A stretch of 64,000 nt of DNA from assembly GCA_017428085.1 (NCBI GenBank), contig JAFRRP010000019.1, positions 62,001 to 126,000 of the forward strand, read 5' to 3'. Each line of letters starts with the position of its first letter. Within the stretch, counting starts at the first letter, position 1. The notes beneath the pieces are model-generated. The model did no database searches, was not told the DNA's origin, and saw nothing but the letters and a program-made list of their open reading frames with translations. The stretch is from Clostridia bacterium (lineage in GTDB: Bacteria > Bacillota > Clostridia > Oscillospirales > Acutalibacteraceae). Below are positions 36,938 through 44,969 of the stretch, one piece after another. Both the position numbers and the translations under genes were made by a program.

Positions 36938-39088
36938 ATGGCCGAACGCGTGACCTACGACCTGACTGCCGACGGGCGGCTGTGCCCGTGTTCGCTGTCT
37001 TTTGAGGACGGCGTTATCACGGCAACGGAGGACGAGAGAGTTGTGCTGACGTTTGACTGCGCCGGCACAAAAGAACTGACGCTGCGCGTGTATGTGGGCT
37101 GCGGCCAGCTGGAGGCCGTTCCCGCAGACGGCGCCGCCGATATGTCGGACTGCACCGTGATCTGCCGGTTTTCCATGAGTAAAACCGAGGAGCTCGGAGA
37201 ATTCGTCAAGGTCGTCAACCATTATCTTTCTACCGGTGAACGGACAAAGCTGTCCCTATCCGATCTGAAGGTGTGTCCCAAATGCGGCAGGCGTTACGCG
37301 CGCGGCATGGATGTGTGCCTGTTCTGCGTGGACAAAGGGTATCTTGCCAAACGCACCGTGTCGCTTGCCAAACCCTACATGAAACAACTGCTGTTCACCG
37401 CCGTGCTGGTAACGATGGCTTCCGCCGCATCCACCTTGGTCCCTGTGTTGAACGGACAGTTGGTTGATAAATACTTTTACGGCGGTCTGAAAAGCGGCGT
37501 CAGCGCAAAAGGCGTATGGCTCACGGTGGCAGCCATCTGCGCCACGCAGATCTTCAGCCAGGCGGTGCGCATCATCAGTCAGAGGCGTTCCAATAAGATC
37601 AGCTGCGGTTTCGCCGCCGATATGCGCGCGATGGTTTATGATAAGATCCAGCGGTTGAGCCTTTCTTCCATGAGCCGTAAAACCGCAGGCGACCTGATGA
37701 AGCGCGTCACCCGCGATACGCAGTTGGTGCGCAGTTTTATCACGGAACAGGGTATTTACGCCATGGAAAAACTCATCATGTTCGTTGCAGTATTTATCAT
37801 CTTGGTGAACATCAGCCCGCTGCTGACTTTCCTTGTCGTCATACCTGTACCCCTGGTGGCGTTTTTGATTTCCCGCTTTTGGAAATATATCCACGTTCGA
37901 TATGAAAAGCAATGGCGGGTGGATTCCCGTTCCAACTCCGTTTTGCATGATATCGTACGCGGTATCCGTGTGGTCAAGACCTTCGGCAGCGAGGAAAGGG
38001 AGATCGCCAAATTTGACAAGACCTGCGCTGAGCTGGCGGACATTTCCACCCGCAACGAGCATTTGTGGGCCGTCACGTTCCCGTTTTTGACGTTCCTGAT
38101 GGGAATAGGGGAGTTCTTCGTGTTGTTCGTGGGCGGCAAGCTTGCCGTCGAGGGAAAAATGACCGCGGGGGAACTGCTGGAATTTACGTTGTTCCTTACC
38201 TATATTTACCAGCCTTTGCGTTGGTTGTCCTCTCTGCCCAGACGTCTGGGCGAGGTACAGACCAGCCTTTTGAAGATATTTGAGGTGATGGATGAACAGC
38301 AGGACGTGCGTGACAGCGAAAGCGCCAAACCGTGCGATCTGGACGGCGACGTGGTTTTTGACAACGTCCGTTTCGGCTACAAGCCCTACGAGCCGGTCCT
38401 TCGTGACATCAATCTGACCGTAAAACAGGGGGAAATGATCGGTTTGGTGGGCCATTCCGGCGCCGGCAAATCCACGCTGATCAATCTCGTCATGCGCCTG
38501 TACGATGTGGATGAGGGTTGCATTTCCGTCAACGGTACCGACATCCGCGATATGGCGCAAAGCGAATACAGGGAAAAGATCGGCGTGGTATTTCAGGAGA
38601 CATTCCTTTTTGCCGGTACCATCTATGATAATATCGCTTACGCCCGTCCGACGGCGACACCGGCGGAGGTCATTGCCGCGGCAAAGGCAGCCAACGCGCA
38701 CGACTTTATCATGAAGACCACGGACGGTTATAATACCGTGGTGGGAGAAAACGGGCATAACCTTTCCGGCGGAGAAAGGCAGCGCGTGTCCATTGCCAGA
38801 GCTATCCTGCGCAACCCGGAGATCCTGATCTTGGATGAGGCCACCAGCGCTCTCGACCCGGAAACCGAGGCTGCCATACAGGACGCGTTGTCACGTCTGA
38901 TCAAAGGACGCACCACCTTTGCCATTGCGCACCGGCTGGCGACTCTTAAAAACGCCGACCGTCTGGTGGTGATCGAAAAGGGACGTATCGCGGAGATCGG
39001 CACCCATCGTGAACTGCTGCTGCGGGACGGTATCTACGCGGGGCTGATCAAGGCGCAGCGCCAGACATCGAAGTTTACACAATCATAA
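36938..39088 (+). CDS. ABC exporter half-subunit with N-terminal zinc ribbon (partner)
   Basis: 716 residues. A ~105-residue N-terminal beta-rich region is followed by a zinc ribbon C113-x2-C116 / C127-x2-C130, with the same spacing and the shared GMDVC segment as the partner at 33918-36272. Exporter domain (about 145-430), then a nucleotide-binding domain with GHSGAGKST, LSGGERQR and ILILDEATSALD, all consensus. Strong site AAAGGAGG before the ATG. The domain order matches the first subunit, so the pair arose by an old duplication. Confidence 0.9.
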   Translation: MAERVTYDLTADGRLCPCSLSFEDGVITATEDERVVLTFDCAGTKELTLRVYVGCGQLEAVPADGAADMSDCTVICRFSMSKTEELGEFVKVVNHYLSTGERTKLSLSDLKVCPKCGRRYARGMDVCLFCVDKGYLAKRTVSLAKPYMKQLLFTAVLVTMASAASTLVPVLNGQLVDKYFYGGLKSGVSAKGVWLTVAAICATQIFSQAVRIISQRRSNKISCGFAADMRAMVYDKIQRLSLSSMSRKTAGDLMKRVTRDTQLVRSFITEQGIYAMEKLIMFVAVFIILVNISPLLTFLVVIPVPLVAFLISRFWKYIHVRYEKQWRVDSRSNSVLHDIVRGIRVVKTFGSEEREIAKFDKTCAELADISTRNEHLWAVTFPFLTFLMGIGEFFVLFVGGKLAVEGKMTAGELLEFTLFLTYIYQPLRWLSSLPRRLGEVQTSLLKIFEVMDEQQDVRDSESAKPCDLDGDVVFDNVRFGYKPYEPVLRDINLTVKQGEMIGLVGHSGAGKSTLINLVMRLYDVDEGCISVNGTDIRDMAQSEYREKIGVVFQETFLFAGTIYDNIAYARPTATPAEVIAAAKAANAHDFIMKTTDGYNTVVGENGHNLSGGERQRVSIARAILRNPEILILDEATSALDPETEAAIQDALSRLIKGRTTFAIAHRLATLKNADRLVVIEKGRIAEIGTHRELLLRDGIYAGLIKAQRQTSKFTQS

Positions 39089-39108
39089 AAAAATTCGTTC
39101 AATAAAAA

Positions 39109-39139
39109 TTGCCGCGTTTCCGGTTCGGGAGCGCGGCAA
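39109..39139 (-). terminator. Terminator of the PHP operon
   Basis: TTGCCGCG / CGCGGCAA with a 15-base loop. On the minus strand it is followed by TTTTTATTG. It may also help stop the ABC transcript coming from the other side. Confidence 0.75.
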
Positions 39140-39154
39140 AGCTTATATTGTGAT

Positions 39155-39853
39155 TTATGGGATCTCTTTTGAAGGGAAGTCGTAACTGCATTTCAGGGAA
39201 TATCGTTTTTCCCGCAGCACGGACATGAATTCAGCCATCGTATGTATCTGCCGGTCAGTGACGATGCCGCCCCGGGCAAGATCCTGCGGCTGGTGGAAAT
39301 CAGAGCCGGAAAGCATGGGCAGATGATACTTTTTCGCCCATTGAAAAGCGATCTCACAGCGTGAATCATGTCGTTCGTTTCCGTTAAATACCTCGATCCC
39401 GTCGAGATCATCGGGCCGGACGATCTGCATCCGGTTGCGGAAGGGATGCGCCTGAAACACGATCAGTTCATCCGCCGCGCCGCTTTCACGGAACGCCTCG
39501 TAGCTTTCCATATAGCATAAAAACGGATGAGCGCGCAGATATGCTTCGTCAACGCCGTAAACGAGATAATCGTTGTCATTTTCCTTCTCAAAGCGCAGCT
39601 CAAGTCCGTACATCACGGCGAAGGAATCGTCTTCCATCTCCTTGGCGGCGAAGTAACCTGCCATATGGTGCTCGATCATATCCTCCCATCGCGTCAGTCC
39701 GGCTTTGTCAAAGGTGTAGCTGTTGAAATGGTCGGTGACGACGATCCCGGAATAACCTGCGTCCTTATACATTTTTGCGGCTTCTGCGCCCCTGACTTTT
39801 CCGCAGCGGCTGCTTTCATCAGTGTGGCAGTGGGTCTCATACAGATACTGCAT
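39155..39853 (-). CDS. PHP-domain metal-dependent phosphoesterase (short)
   Basis: 232 residues. PHP metal-site motifs in order: ETHCHTDESSRCG, VVTDHFNS, the Glu in MYGLELRFE, FQAHPFRN and SGSDFHQP. This is the set expected for trinuclear-metal phosphoesterases such as histidinol-phosphatase or PolX-like nucleases. No DNA-binding or other extra domain. Substrate unknown. GAGG lies before the ATG at 39853. Last of a four-gene minus-strand unit, 13 bp after another PHP gene. Confidence 0.87.
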   Translation of the reverse strand: MQYLYETHCHTDESSRCGKVRGAEAAKMYKDAGYSGIVVTDHFNSYTFDKAGLTRWEDMIEHHMAGYFAAKEMEDDSFAVMYGLELRFEKENDNDYLVYGVDEAYLRAHPFLCYMESYEAFRESGAADELIVFQAHPFRNRMQIVRPDDLDGIEVFNGNERHDSRCEIAFQWAKKYHLPMLSGSDFHQPQDLARGGIVTDRQIHTMAEFMSVLREKRYSLKCSYDFPSKEIP

Positions 39854-39866
39854 GTTTACGTCCTCG

Positions 39867-40892
39867 TTATTCCCTGAATAGGTTTTCGTTGGTAAAGTCG
39901 ATGCCGAGTGTATCGACAAAATACGCGTTGGTGTCGGCAGTCATGCCGTTTTCATCAAACACGGTCACGCGGAAATAGATATCGTTCGGATCGACGCTGA
40001 ATTTTATTTCGGTAAGATATTCCACGCCTTCCTCGGCGGCATAAACGGCGCGCAGACGCCGTCCGCCTCTTGTCAACACCACTTTGACCGCTTTTTCACA
40101 CTCGATATGTACGGAGCCGTCCTCCGTATCCAGCCACAGGGCGTTGATCACCGGCCCGCGGGAGGCGTAAAAATCACCATGGAACAGCGCGTCCGTCACG
40201 TCACGGTAGGCGAGAGACTTCGCTTTTATCATGGTCCAACCGCCGAAGGAATCCCAATGGCAGGTGCCGGGACGGCGGTTGTGGTTGTCGTCTGTGGCGA
40301 TCACAAACAAACGCTTGCCCGCGCGGAGCTGGTCGTCGTAGATATCGGGGTTGTACTCATTGTAGCCGTCCACCGCGCTGGACCAGTTGAAGATCTCCAT
40401 GGCGTGCATATCGCGGTAACCCATGTAGTCGCGGTATTCCTCCAGCGACCAGCAGGGATGGTTATGCGTCACAAAAAAACCGTTGTCGCGTCCGGCTTGG
40501 ATCATTCCGTTTACTCCGAAAGGGGAGTATTCCGCTTTCCAAGCGGCGTATTGGCCGTCTCCCTTTACCTTATCGGGGTATTGCATGGGATGCAGCGTTC
40601 TGTCGGGATCTCCTGCGATAAAACAGATATCGCAGCATTTGTTTCTGAACCGGCTTTTTCCTGTTTCGTCGGCGGAATCCTCCACGCCGTTCAAAGCAAG
40701 AAAACGTTCGTCCGACAGCTCGTTATGGGTCACGAACCGGTTGTGGTCCGTAAAAGCGATGACAGAATATCCGTGCGTCTGATACAGCTCTTTCATCTGT
40801 TCCGGGGTCAGTTCTCCGTCGGAGACGGTGGAGTGGCTGTGCAGGTTGGCCTTGTACCAATGACCTTGATTGGAAATGAGATATTTTTTCAT
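39867..40892 (-). CDS. PHP-domain protein with C-terminal beta domain
   Basis: 341 residues. PHP motifs NLHSHSTVSDGELT, AFTDHNRF, VTHNHPCW and ATDDNHNRR occupy about 1-235. The final ~100 residues form a beta-rich domain (VKVVLTRGGRRLRAVY, DIYFRVTVFDENG) as found in PHP proteins that act on sugars or glycoconjugates. It has no signal peptide. AGAAAGG precedes the start. Expressed with a second PHP protein, so the two may hydrolyse different phosphates of one compound. The substrate is not deducible. Confidence 0.85.
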   Translation of the reverse strand: MKKYLISNQGHWYKANLHSHSTVSDGELTPEQMKELYQTHGYSVIAFTDHNRFVTHNELSDERFLALNGVEDSADETGKSRFRNKCCDICFIAGDPDRTLHPMQYPDKVKGDGQYAAWKAEYSPFGVNGMIQAGRDNGFFVTHNHPCWSLEEYRDYMGYRDMHAMEIFNWSSAVDGYNEYNPDIYDDQLRAGKRLFVIATDDNHNRRPGTCHWDSFGGWTMIKAKSLAYRDVTDALFHGDFYASRGPVINALWLDTEDGSVHIECEKAVKVVLTRGGRRLRAVYAAEEGVEYLTEIKFSVDPNDIYFRVTVFDENGMTADTNAYFVDTLGIDFTNENLFRE

Positions 40893-40935
40893 AAAAACGC
40901 CTTTCTGTTATAAGTTGGGTGTCCTGCCGCAAGCG

Positions 40936-43047
40936 CTATTCTGTGATCAGTCCGTAAAATCTCCCGATCCAATAGGGCAGCAGGAAGATCGTGGGCTCCT
41001 GTACGCGGCCGGTTTGGCCGCTGTCCAGATGGAACGCGCCGCCGTCGGGACGGCAAAGGTTGCGCTCGTCGTAGGGGAGCGGCGATAGGATCTGAGGCGG
41101 CTCGCTCCACGCCTCCTGCTCGGTATCGTACACGATATCCCGGCGCAGGGAATTATGTTCTTCCTCGTTCGTCATGTCATACGGCATCTCCCGCAGGGAA
41201 CGCACCCCCTCCGCCAGATCGTCGTCCAGGCCGGTAAATGCTGCGTGAATGAAACAGAACATGGGCTGTCGTTCCACCCTCTCATATTGCCAATGATCCT
41301 CCAGACCGCACAGGTACAGCGCGCGCAAGGCGGGCTTGTCCTCAAGACGCAGCAGCGTAAAGGCGGCAAGAAAACCGAGGTTGTCGTCGATATGGCAGCC
41401 GTGAGCGTCACGCACCTTGTGCTGCATCGCGTTCAGCGGATAACGGTGATCCTTCACAAACGCCTCATAAAGCGCTTCATATTTCTTTGCGCCGTCATCA
41501 TCCGCAATATGCCGACACACCTTGAGGAAGGCCAGCAGCTCCAGTGAATTGATGCCCCTTTCAAAGAACCACTTGTCGTCATAGTTCAGCAGCATAGGGT
41601 CCCAGTTGGCCCACGTGGTCGGCAGGCCGTCATGGTCCACAAGACGGTAATGATGCGCGACGATATGATCTATGATGCCGCAAAGCGCCTGCCTGATCGC
41701 TTCCTTCTCTTCCTCATCGGCGCACAGATCGTAATACAGCGACATACCGAAAAAGTGCCCGGTCATCTCGTCGCTGGAGGTCTCGCATTTCCACTCGCAG
41801 GTACCGTCGTCGGTCCTGATCCACTCCCTGTTGCCGTTGCCGAAACCGGGGTCGCCTTCATAACGGACCGCCCGCGCCGTAAAACCGGGGATGCCGGTTA
41901 TCCTTGTCAGCAGCAGCATGGCGTTCAGACCTCGCCGCGCCTTTTCCAACGCTTCCCGTTCGCCTGTCACGGCATAGCGAAGGCTTTCCGCCGCCACGTA
42001 GTAGCCTGTCCACAGCCCGTCGTTATCGGAGATGGTGGGCACGGCGTCCTTCAGCTCGCCGGTAGAGGTGTAGCCGTTGGAGATAAAACCCCGGCGGATA
42101 TGGTGCCGTTCAATGATCTCTTCGTAATACTTCGCTTTGTCGGCAAAGGTCGTCGAAAATGCCTCGATCACGGCAAGGCCTTTATCCGTTGCGGCGTATA
42201 TTCTTGTGCCGCCTTGGCATTGAATGACGTCGTTCACTTTATTGTCCGGTACCCAGCGCTGCGCGGAAAAATACTTCATGCCTCCGTTTGTCTGCCGTAT
42301 CACGCCAACGTCGGAGGCGAAGCATTTGATCCCATCTTCCGTACTGATTTGATAAACCGGGTTTTGGGGCAGCGTATGGATGATCTCCGGTGTCAGCCAC
42401 AGGTCTTTGTTGTCATGGATCAGCACGCCGTTGTCGGTGCCCAGCCACAGATAGCCGAGCTCGTCGATCACCGCGCAGTGGACTGTGGTTGCCGGGTAGT
42501 CGCTGAATTGGGGCAGGATGTTTTTCCACTCCTGTCGTTTGCCGTGGATCACACTGAGGTTGTGTTCTGTCGCCACATAGAAATTGTCGTCGGAAACCGC
42601 CATGCAGCGGCCCTTGCCGCCCTCGGTAAAGCGCGTCAGCGTATCGTTTGTAAAGGCTGCGTCGGTTTTGTTCAGGCGGTTCTCCGTCAGCACCCAGTAA
42701 TCGGCCCCGCGTTTTGCGATATCGATGATCGGTTCCCCGAAATCACGCAGCATCCTGACTTCGTCGCCCTCCAGACGGAACAGCTCATTTCCGCTGGCAG
42801 CCAGCAGAGCGCCGTCCAATTCCCGCAACAGGGAAACGGGCTTGTCCGACAGCGTCTCGCCGATTTCGGTAAATGTTTCGTCGGCAAAACGAAAAAGGCC
42901 CGCCCGCGTGCCGGCATAGAGCTCGCCTCCATGCAGCCGCAGACAGGTAATAGCACTGTTTTTCAGCCCGTTCTCACGGTAAAATGTCCTTTTAAATTGA
43001 ACAAAGGGCTTTTGCTGATAGCATCCGTTTGTGGAACTTCCTTTCAT
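40936..43047 (-). CDS. Beta-propeller / alpha-toroid two-domain protein, unknown function
   Basis: 703 residues. The N-terminal half (about 30-310) carries repeats of the sensor-propeller type: LHGGELYAGTRAGLFRF, YLWLGTDNGVLIHDN and TRIYAATDKGLAVIE. The C-terminal half is helical, with Trp-rich and acidic stretches (SDNDGLWTGYYVAAESLRYA, CHIDDNLGFLAAFTLLRL) like an (alpha/alpha) toroid of glycan-active enzymes. No signal peptide and no membrane helix, so it is cytoplasmic, unlike most propeller sensors. The ATG at 43047 has GGGGAAAG; an upstream ATG at 43107 overlaps the previous gene. Between a small basic protein and two PHP phosphoesterases. I do not recognise a characterised homologue. 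Confidence 0.75.
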   Translation of the reverse strand: MKGSSTNGCYQQKPFVQFKRTFYRENGLKNSAITCLRLHGGELYAGTRAGLFRFADETFTEIGETLSDKPVSLLRELDGALLAASGNELFRLEGDEVRMLRDFGEPIIDIAKRGADYWVLTENRLNKTDAAFTNDTLTRFTEGGKGRCMAVSDDNFYVATEHNLSVIHGKRQEWKNILPQFSDYPATTVHCAVIDELGYLWLGTDNGVLIHDNKDLWLTPEIIHTLPQNPVYQISTEDGIKCFASDVGVIRQTNGGMKYFSAQRWVPDNKVNDVIQCQGGTRIYAATDKGLAVIEAFSTTFADKAKYYEEIIERHHIRRGFISNGYTSTGELKDAVPTISDNDGLWTGYYVAAESLRYAVTGEREALEKARRGLNAMLLLTRITGIPGFTARAVRYEGDPGFGNGNREWIRTDDGTCEWKCETSSDEMTGHFFGMSLYYDLCADEEEKEAIRQALCGIIDHIVAHHYRLVDHDGLPTTWANWDPMLLNYDDKWFFERGINSLELLAFLKVCRHIADDDGAKKYEALYEAFVKDHRYPLNAMQHKVRDAHGCHIDDNLGFLAAFTLLRLEDKPALRALYLCGLEDHWQYERVERQPMFCFIHAAFTGLDDDLAEGVRSLREMPYDMTNEEEHNSLRRDIVYDTEQEAWSEPPQILSPLPYDERNLCRPDGGAFHLDSGQTGRVQEPTIFLLPYWIGRFYGLITE

Positions 43048-43066
43048 ATTCTTTCCCCGTTTTTTT

Positions 43067-43375
43067 TCAGATATAATACTGGTTGTAATCCTCGATGTCA
43101 AAGACATACAGCTTGAATTTTTTATCGTTTTTCGCCTCTTTGAATTTGCCTGTCACGCGGATCATCTTGTTGGTGGTCTTCAGCTCAAAATCCACGTGCT
43201 CGTAGTGCAGCGCCTCCGCCACGTCCGGCGTGCGGACAAAAAGACGCGGTTCGCCGTCATCGTCCTTGTGAAGCGTAAAATTGATGGCCGTCACTTCCAC
43301 GCCGTTGGCGGAAAGGGAAACGAATTTTTCCGTTGTGGGCTTTTTCTTTTTTTTATCTTTCTTTTTCCCGAACAT
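43067..43375 (-). CDS. Small basic-tailed beta protein, unknown
   Basis: 102 residues. The N-terminus is a lysine tract (about residues 4-12) followed by a beta-rich domain with alternating hydrophobic strands (VEVTAINFTLH, FKLYVFDIEDYNQY). It could be an OB-like or PH-like fold; no family recognised. It has its own promoter overlapping the end of spoIIID and leads directly (19 bp) into the propeller/toroid gene, so it is likely the first gene of that operon. Could bind RNA, DNA or acidic lipid through the lysine tail, which is inference. Confidence 0.7.
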   Translation of the reverse strand: MFGKKKDKKKKKPTTEKFVSLSANGVEVTAINFTLHKDDDGEPRLFVRTPDVAEALHYEHVDFELKTTNKMIRVTGKFKEAKNDKKFKLYVFDIEDYNQYYI

Positions 43376-43406
43376 CCTGCGCCGTCCTTAAAGATTTGAT
43401 GTTTTC

Positions 43407-43435
43407 AAGATAGCATATTATAAGCAAAAAGTCAA
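43407..43435 (-). promoter_or_regulatory. Vegetative promoter of the propeller/PHP operon
   Basis: TTGACT, 17 bp, TATCTT on the minus strand. Its -35 overlaps the last bases of spoIIID. Confidence 0.75.
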
Positions 43436-43710
43436 TTTTTTTGACGAGGCGGAAAAGTATTATTTTGATTTCTTCTAAATTTCGCTTTGGTGGCGTTGCC
43501 GCCGCGGATGTGACGTTCCGATTTGTTCAGGTCAAGTACTTTACGCACCTCCCCGTAAAGTCCCGGCGAGGTGTGCCGCAGCCGTTCCGTTACGTCCGTA
43601 TGTACAGTGCTTTTGGAAATACCGAAGGCTTTTGCGGTATCCCGCACGGTTGCCGCGTGATCCACGATGTATTTTCCCAACGTCTCCGCACGTTCGGCGG
43701 TATCGATCAT
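43432..43710 (-). CDS. spoIIID: Sporulation transcription factor SpoIIID
   Basis: 92 residues. Helix-turn-helix regulator of mother-cell gene expression after SigE. The core RAETLGKYIVDHAATVRDTA, FGISKSTVHTDVTERL and KSERHIRGGNATKAK align with B. subtilis SpoIIID. The ATG at 43710 follows AGAGGAGA; in-frame starts further upstream would add residues absent from the family. A SigE-like promoter lies just upstream. With SigG this confirms an endospore-forming lineage. Confidence 0.95.
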   Translation of the reverse strand: MIDTAERAETLGKYIVDHAATVRDTAKAFGISKSTVHTDVTERLRHTSPGLYGEVRKVLDLNKSERHIRGGNATKAKFRRNQNNTFPPRQKN

Positions 43711-43742
43711 AACCGTTTCTCCTCTCATAACTGGTCTGTAAC

Positions 43743-43772
43743 AGTATATGAGAAAGGGATAAATGATAATAC
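43743..43772 (-). promoter_or_regulatory. Probable SigE promoter of spoIIID
   Basis: GTATTAT, 15 bp, CATATACT on the minus strand. It resembles the SigE -35/-10 pattern and fits the known SigE control of spoIIID in B. subtilis. The predicted leader is about 25 bases. Confidence 0.5.
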
Positions 43773-43910
43773 CAGCAATATCACAATTTGATGTGCCTAC
43801 TATATGCAACCGCAAAAAATACAGCGCGATGCAACCGGGGAAAGGGAAGCAGCGCGACAATATTTGCGAGGAGCAATGCAGCGGTGTGAGCGAGAGGAGA
43901 TTTTATATAT

Positions 43911-43947
43911 AAAAAAATCGCCGCAAGCGATACAAAGCTTGCGACGA
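43911..43947 (-). terminator. Rho-independent terminator of tRNA-Pro
   Basis: TCGTCGCAAGC / GCTTGCGGCGA (one G-U pair) with an 8-base loop, then seven T on the minus strand, 2 bp after the tRNA. Bases 43773-43910, between this and spoIIID, hold nothing I can identify. Confidence 0.9.
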
Positions 43948-43949
43948 CA

Positions 43950-44025
43950 TGGTCCGAGTGGCGAGACTTGAACTCACGGCCTCTTGACCCCCAGTCAAGC
44001 GCGCTCCCAACTGCGCCACACCCGG
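43950..44025 (-). tRNA. tRNA-Pro(GGG)
   Basis: 76 nt. Acceptor CCGGGTG pairs with CACTCGG (one G-T pair), D-arm GCGC...GCGC, anticodon stem CTTGA/TCAAG enclosing the loop CTGGGGG with anticodon GGG, and T-loop GTTCAAGTC. The 3' CCA is encoded. It reads CCC/CCU proline codons. Confidence 0.95.
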
Positions 44026-44126
44026 TTATTCGGAACGTCACATATATTAACACATTATATTTAAAAATGCAAGTGTTTTTTTGTTTTTTTTACGTCCCGA
44101 AGAAAAACGATGAGTAAATTGGATTT

Positions 44127-44822
44127 TTACAGCTTTGCCAGTATCTCCGGATGCAGCTCCAGATCGTACCGTTTATAGCCGTCGTTGGCGTCAAAGAACC
44201 AGCAGCGAGCGTCCGGACAGATCGACGCGTGCAGGATATACCGATTATCGTCTATAAAGCAGATCGCCGCCTCGTTTTCACAGGCGATGGCAGATATGTT
44301 TCTTGTTTTGACGGCCTCGTTGAAGCTTTGCCAGCTGCCGAACTCGTAGTGAGGGCAGTTGCAGTAGGGAAGCAGCCCCATGGCCTGCTCGAACACGAAG
44401 GCGTTTTCCGGCCCGCAGTCGTCGTACCCCTCTTGAAACCAGCACATGGAGCCGGAGGAAGCGCCGAACAGTACCTTACCCTGCTCATAGGCCTCTTTCA
44501 GATATCTGTCCGCGCCGGTCTTGCGCCATGTGCGGACTGCGAAGCCGAGATTGCCCCCCGGCACGTTGATGACGTCGGCGGTACGGATCTTTTGCGCGAT
44601 GATATCCTCCGTCATGTAAGCGTGGGTCAGGAACAGCACGTCCACTTCGCAACCCAGGTTGGCAAAGCGTGACAGCATATCGTTGCCGTGGTTGTCAAAT
44701 CCGGTGGTGGGGATCAGCAGAAAACTCGGTTTTTCCTTCCCGCTGACTTCAATGACGTGACGGACCAGCAAGTCGGCGTCCTTGCCGTCAAAGCCGCCGC
44801 CGATGGCGATGATTTTACCCAA
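44127..44822 (-). CDS. Peptidase E-like serine hydrolase (S51, class I GATase fold)
   Basis: 231 residues. Family S51 motifs: start GKIIAIGGGFDG, nucleophile elbow FGASSGSMCWF with the catalytic Ser, and VPGGNLGFAVRTW. Peptidase E enzymes cleave Asp-X dipeptides; related members act on cyanophycin fragments or alpha-aspartyl peptides, so the exact substrate is open. The TTG at 44822 is preferred because AAAGGAG lies 8 bases upstream; a GTG at 44831 overlaps that site. Stands alone between the tRNA and the iol operon. Confidence 0.87.
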   Translation of the reverse strand: MGKIIAIGGGFDGKDADLLVRHVIEVSGKEKPSFLLIPTTGFDNHGNDMLSRFANLGCEVDVLFLTHAYMTEDIIAQKIRTADVINVPGGNLGFAVRTWRKTGADRYLKEAYEQGKVLFGASSGSMCWFQEGYDDCGPENAFVFEQAMGLLPYCNCPHYEFGSWQSFNEAVKTRNISAIACENEAAICFIDDNRYILHASICPDARCWFFDANDGYKRYDLELHPEILAKL

Positions 44823-44910
44823 AACGATCACTCCTTTACCGGTATCATAGCAAATAAACCGGGATGAAACAATATGAAATGTAAAATTTTATAAAAAAAA
44901 TAAATAAATA

Positions 44911-44939
44911 TTGAACATCATAAATGATTGAGATATAAT
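44911..44939 (+). promoter_or_regulatory. Vegetative promoter of the iol operon with dyad in spacer
   Basis: TTGAAC, 17 bp, TATAAT. The spacer contains ATCAT-AA-ATGAT, a perfect 5-bp inverted repeat placed between -35 and -10, where a repressor would block polymerase. No IolR-type gene is in the window. Confidence 0.75.
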
Positions 44940-44969
44940 TATATAAATAAAACATAAAGGGGCGCGGTT

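Noticed and set aside
41632-43116. Long plus-strand open frame opposite the propeller/toroid gene
   Set aside because: Antisense shadow without a ribosome site; the minus-strand gene has promoter, site and clear repeats.
43781-44053. Possible 90-residue minus-strand protein
   Set aside because: It reads straight through tRNA-Pro and its terminator.
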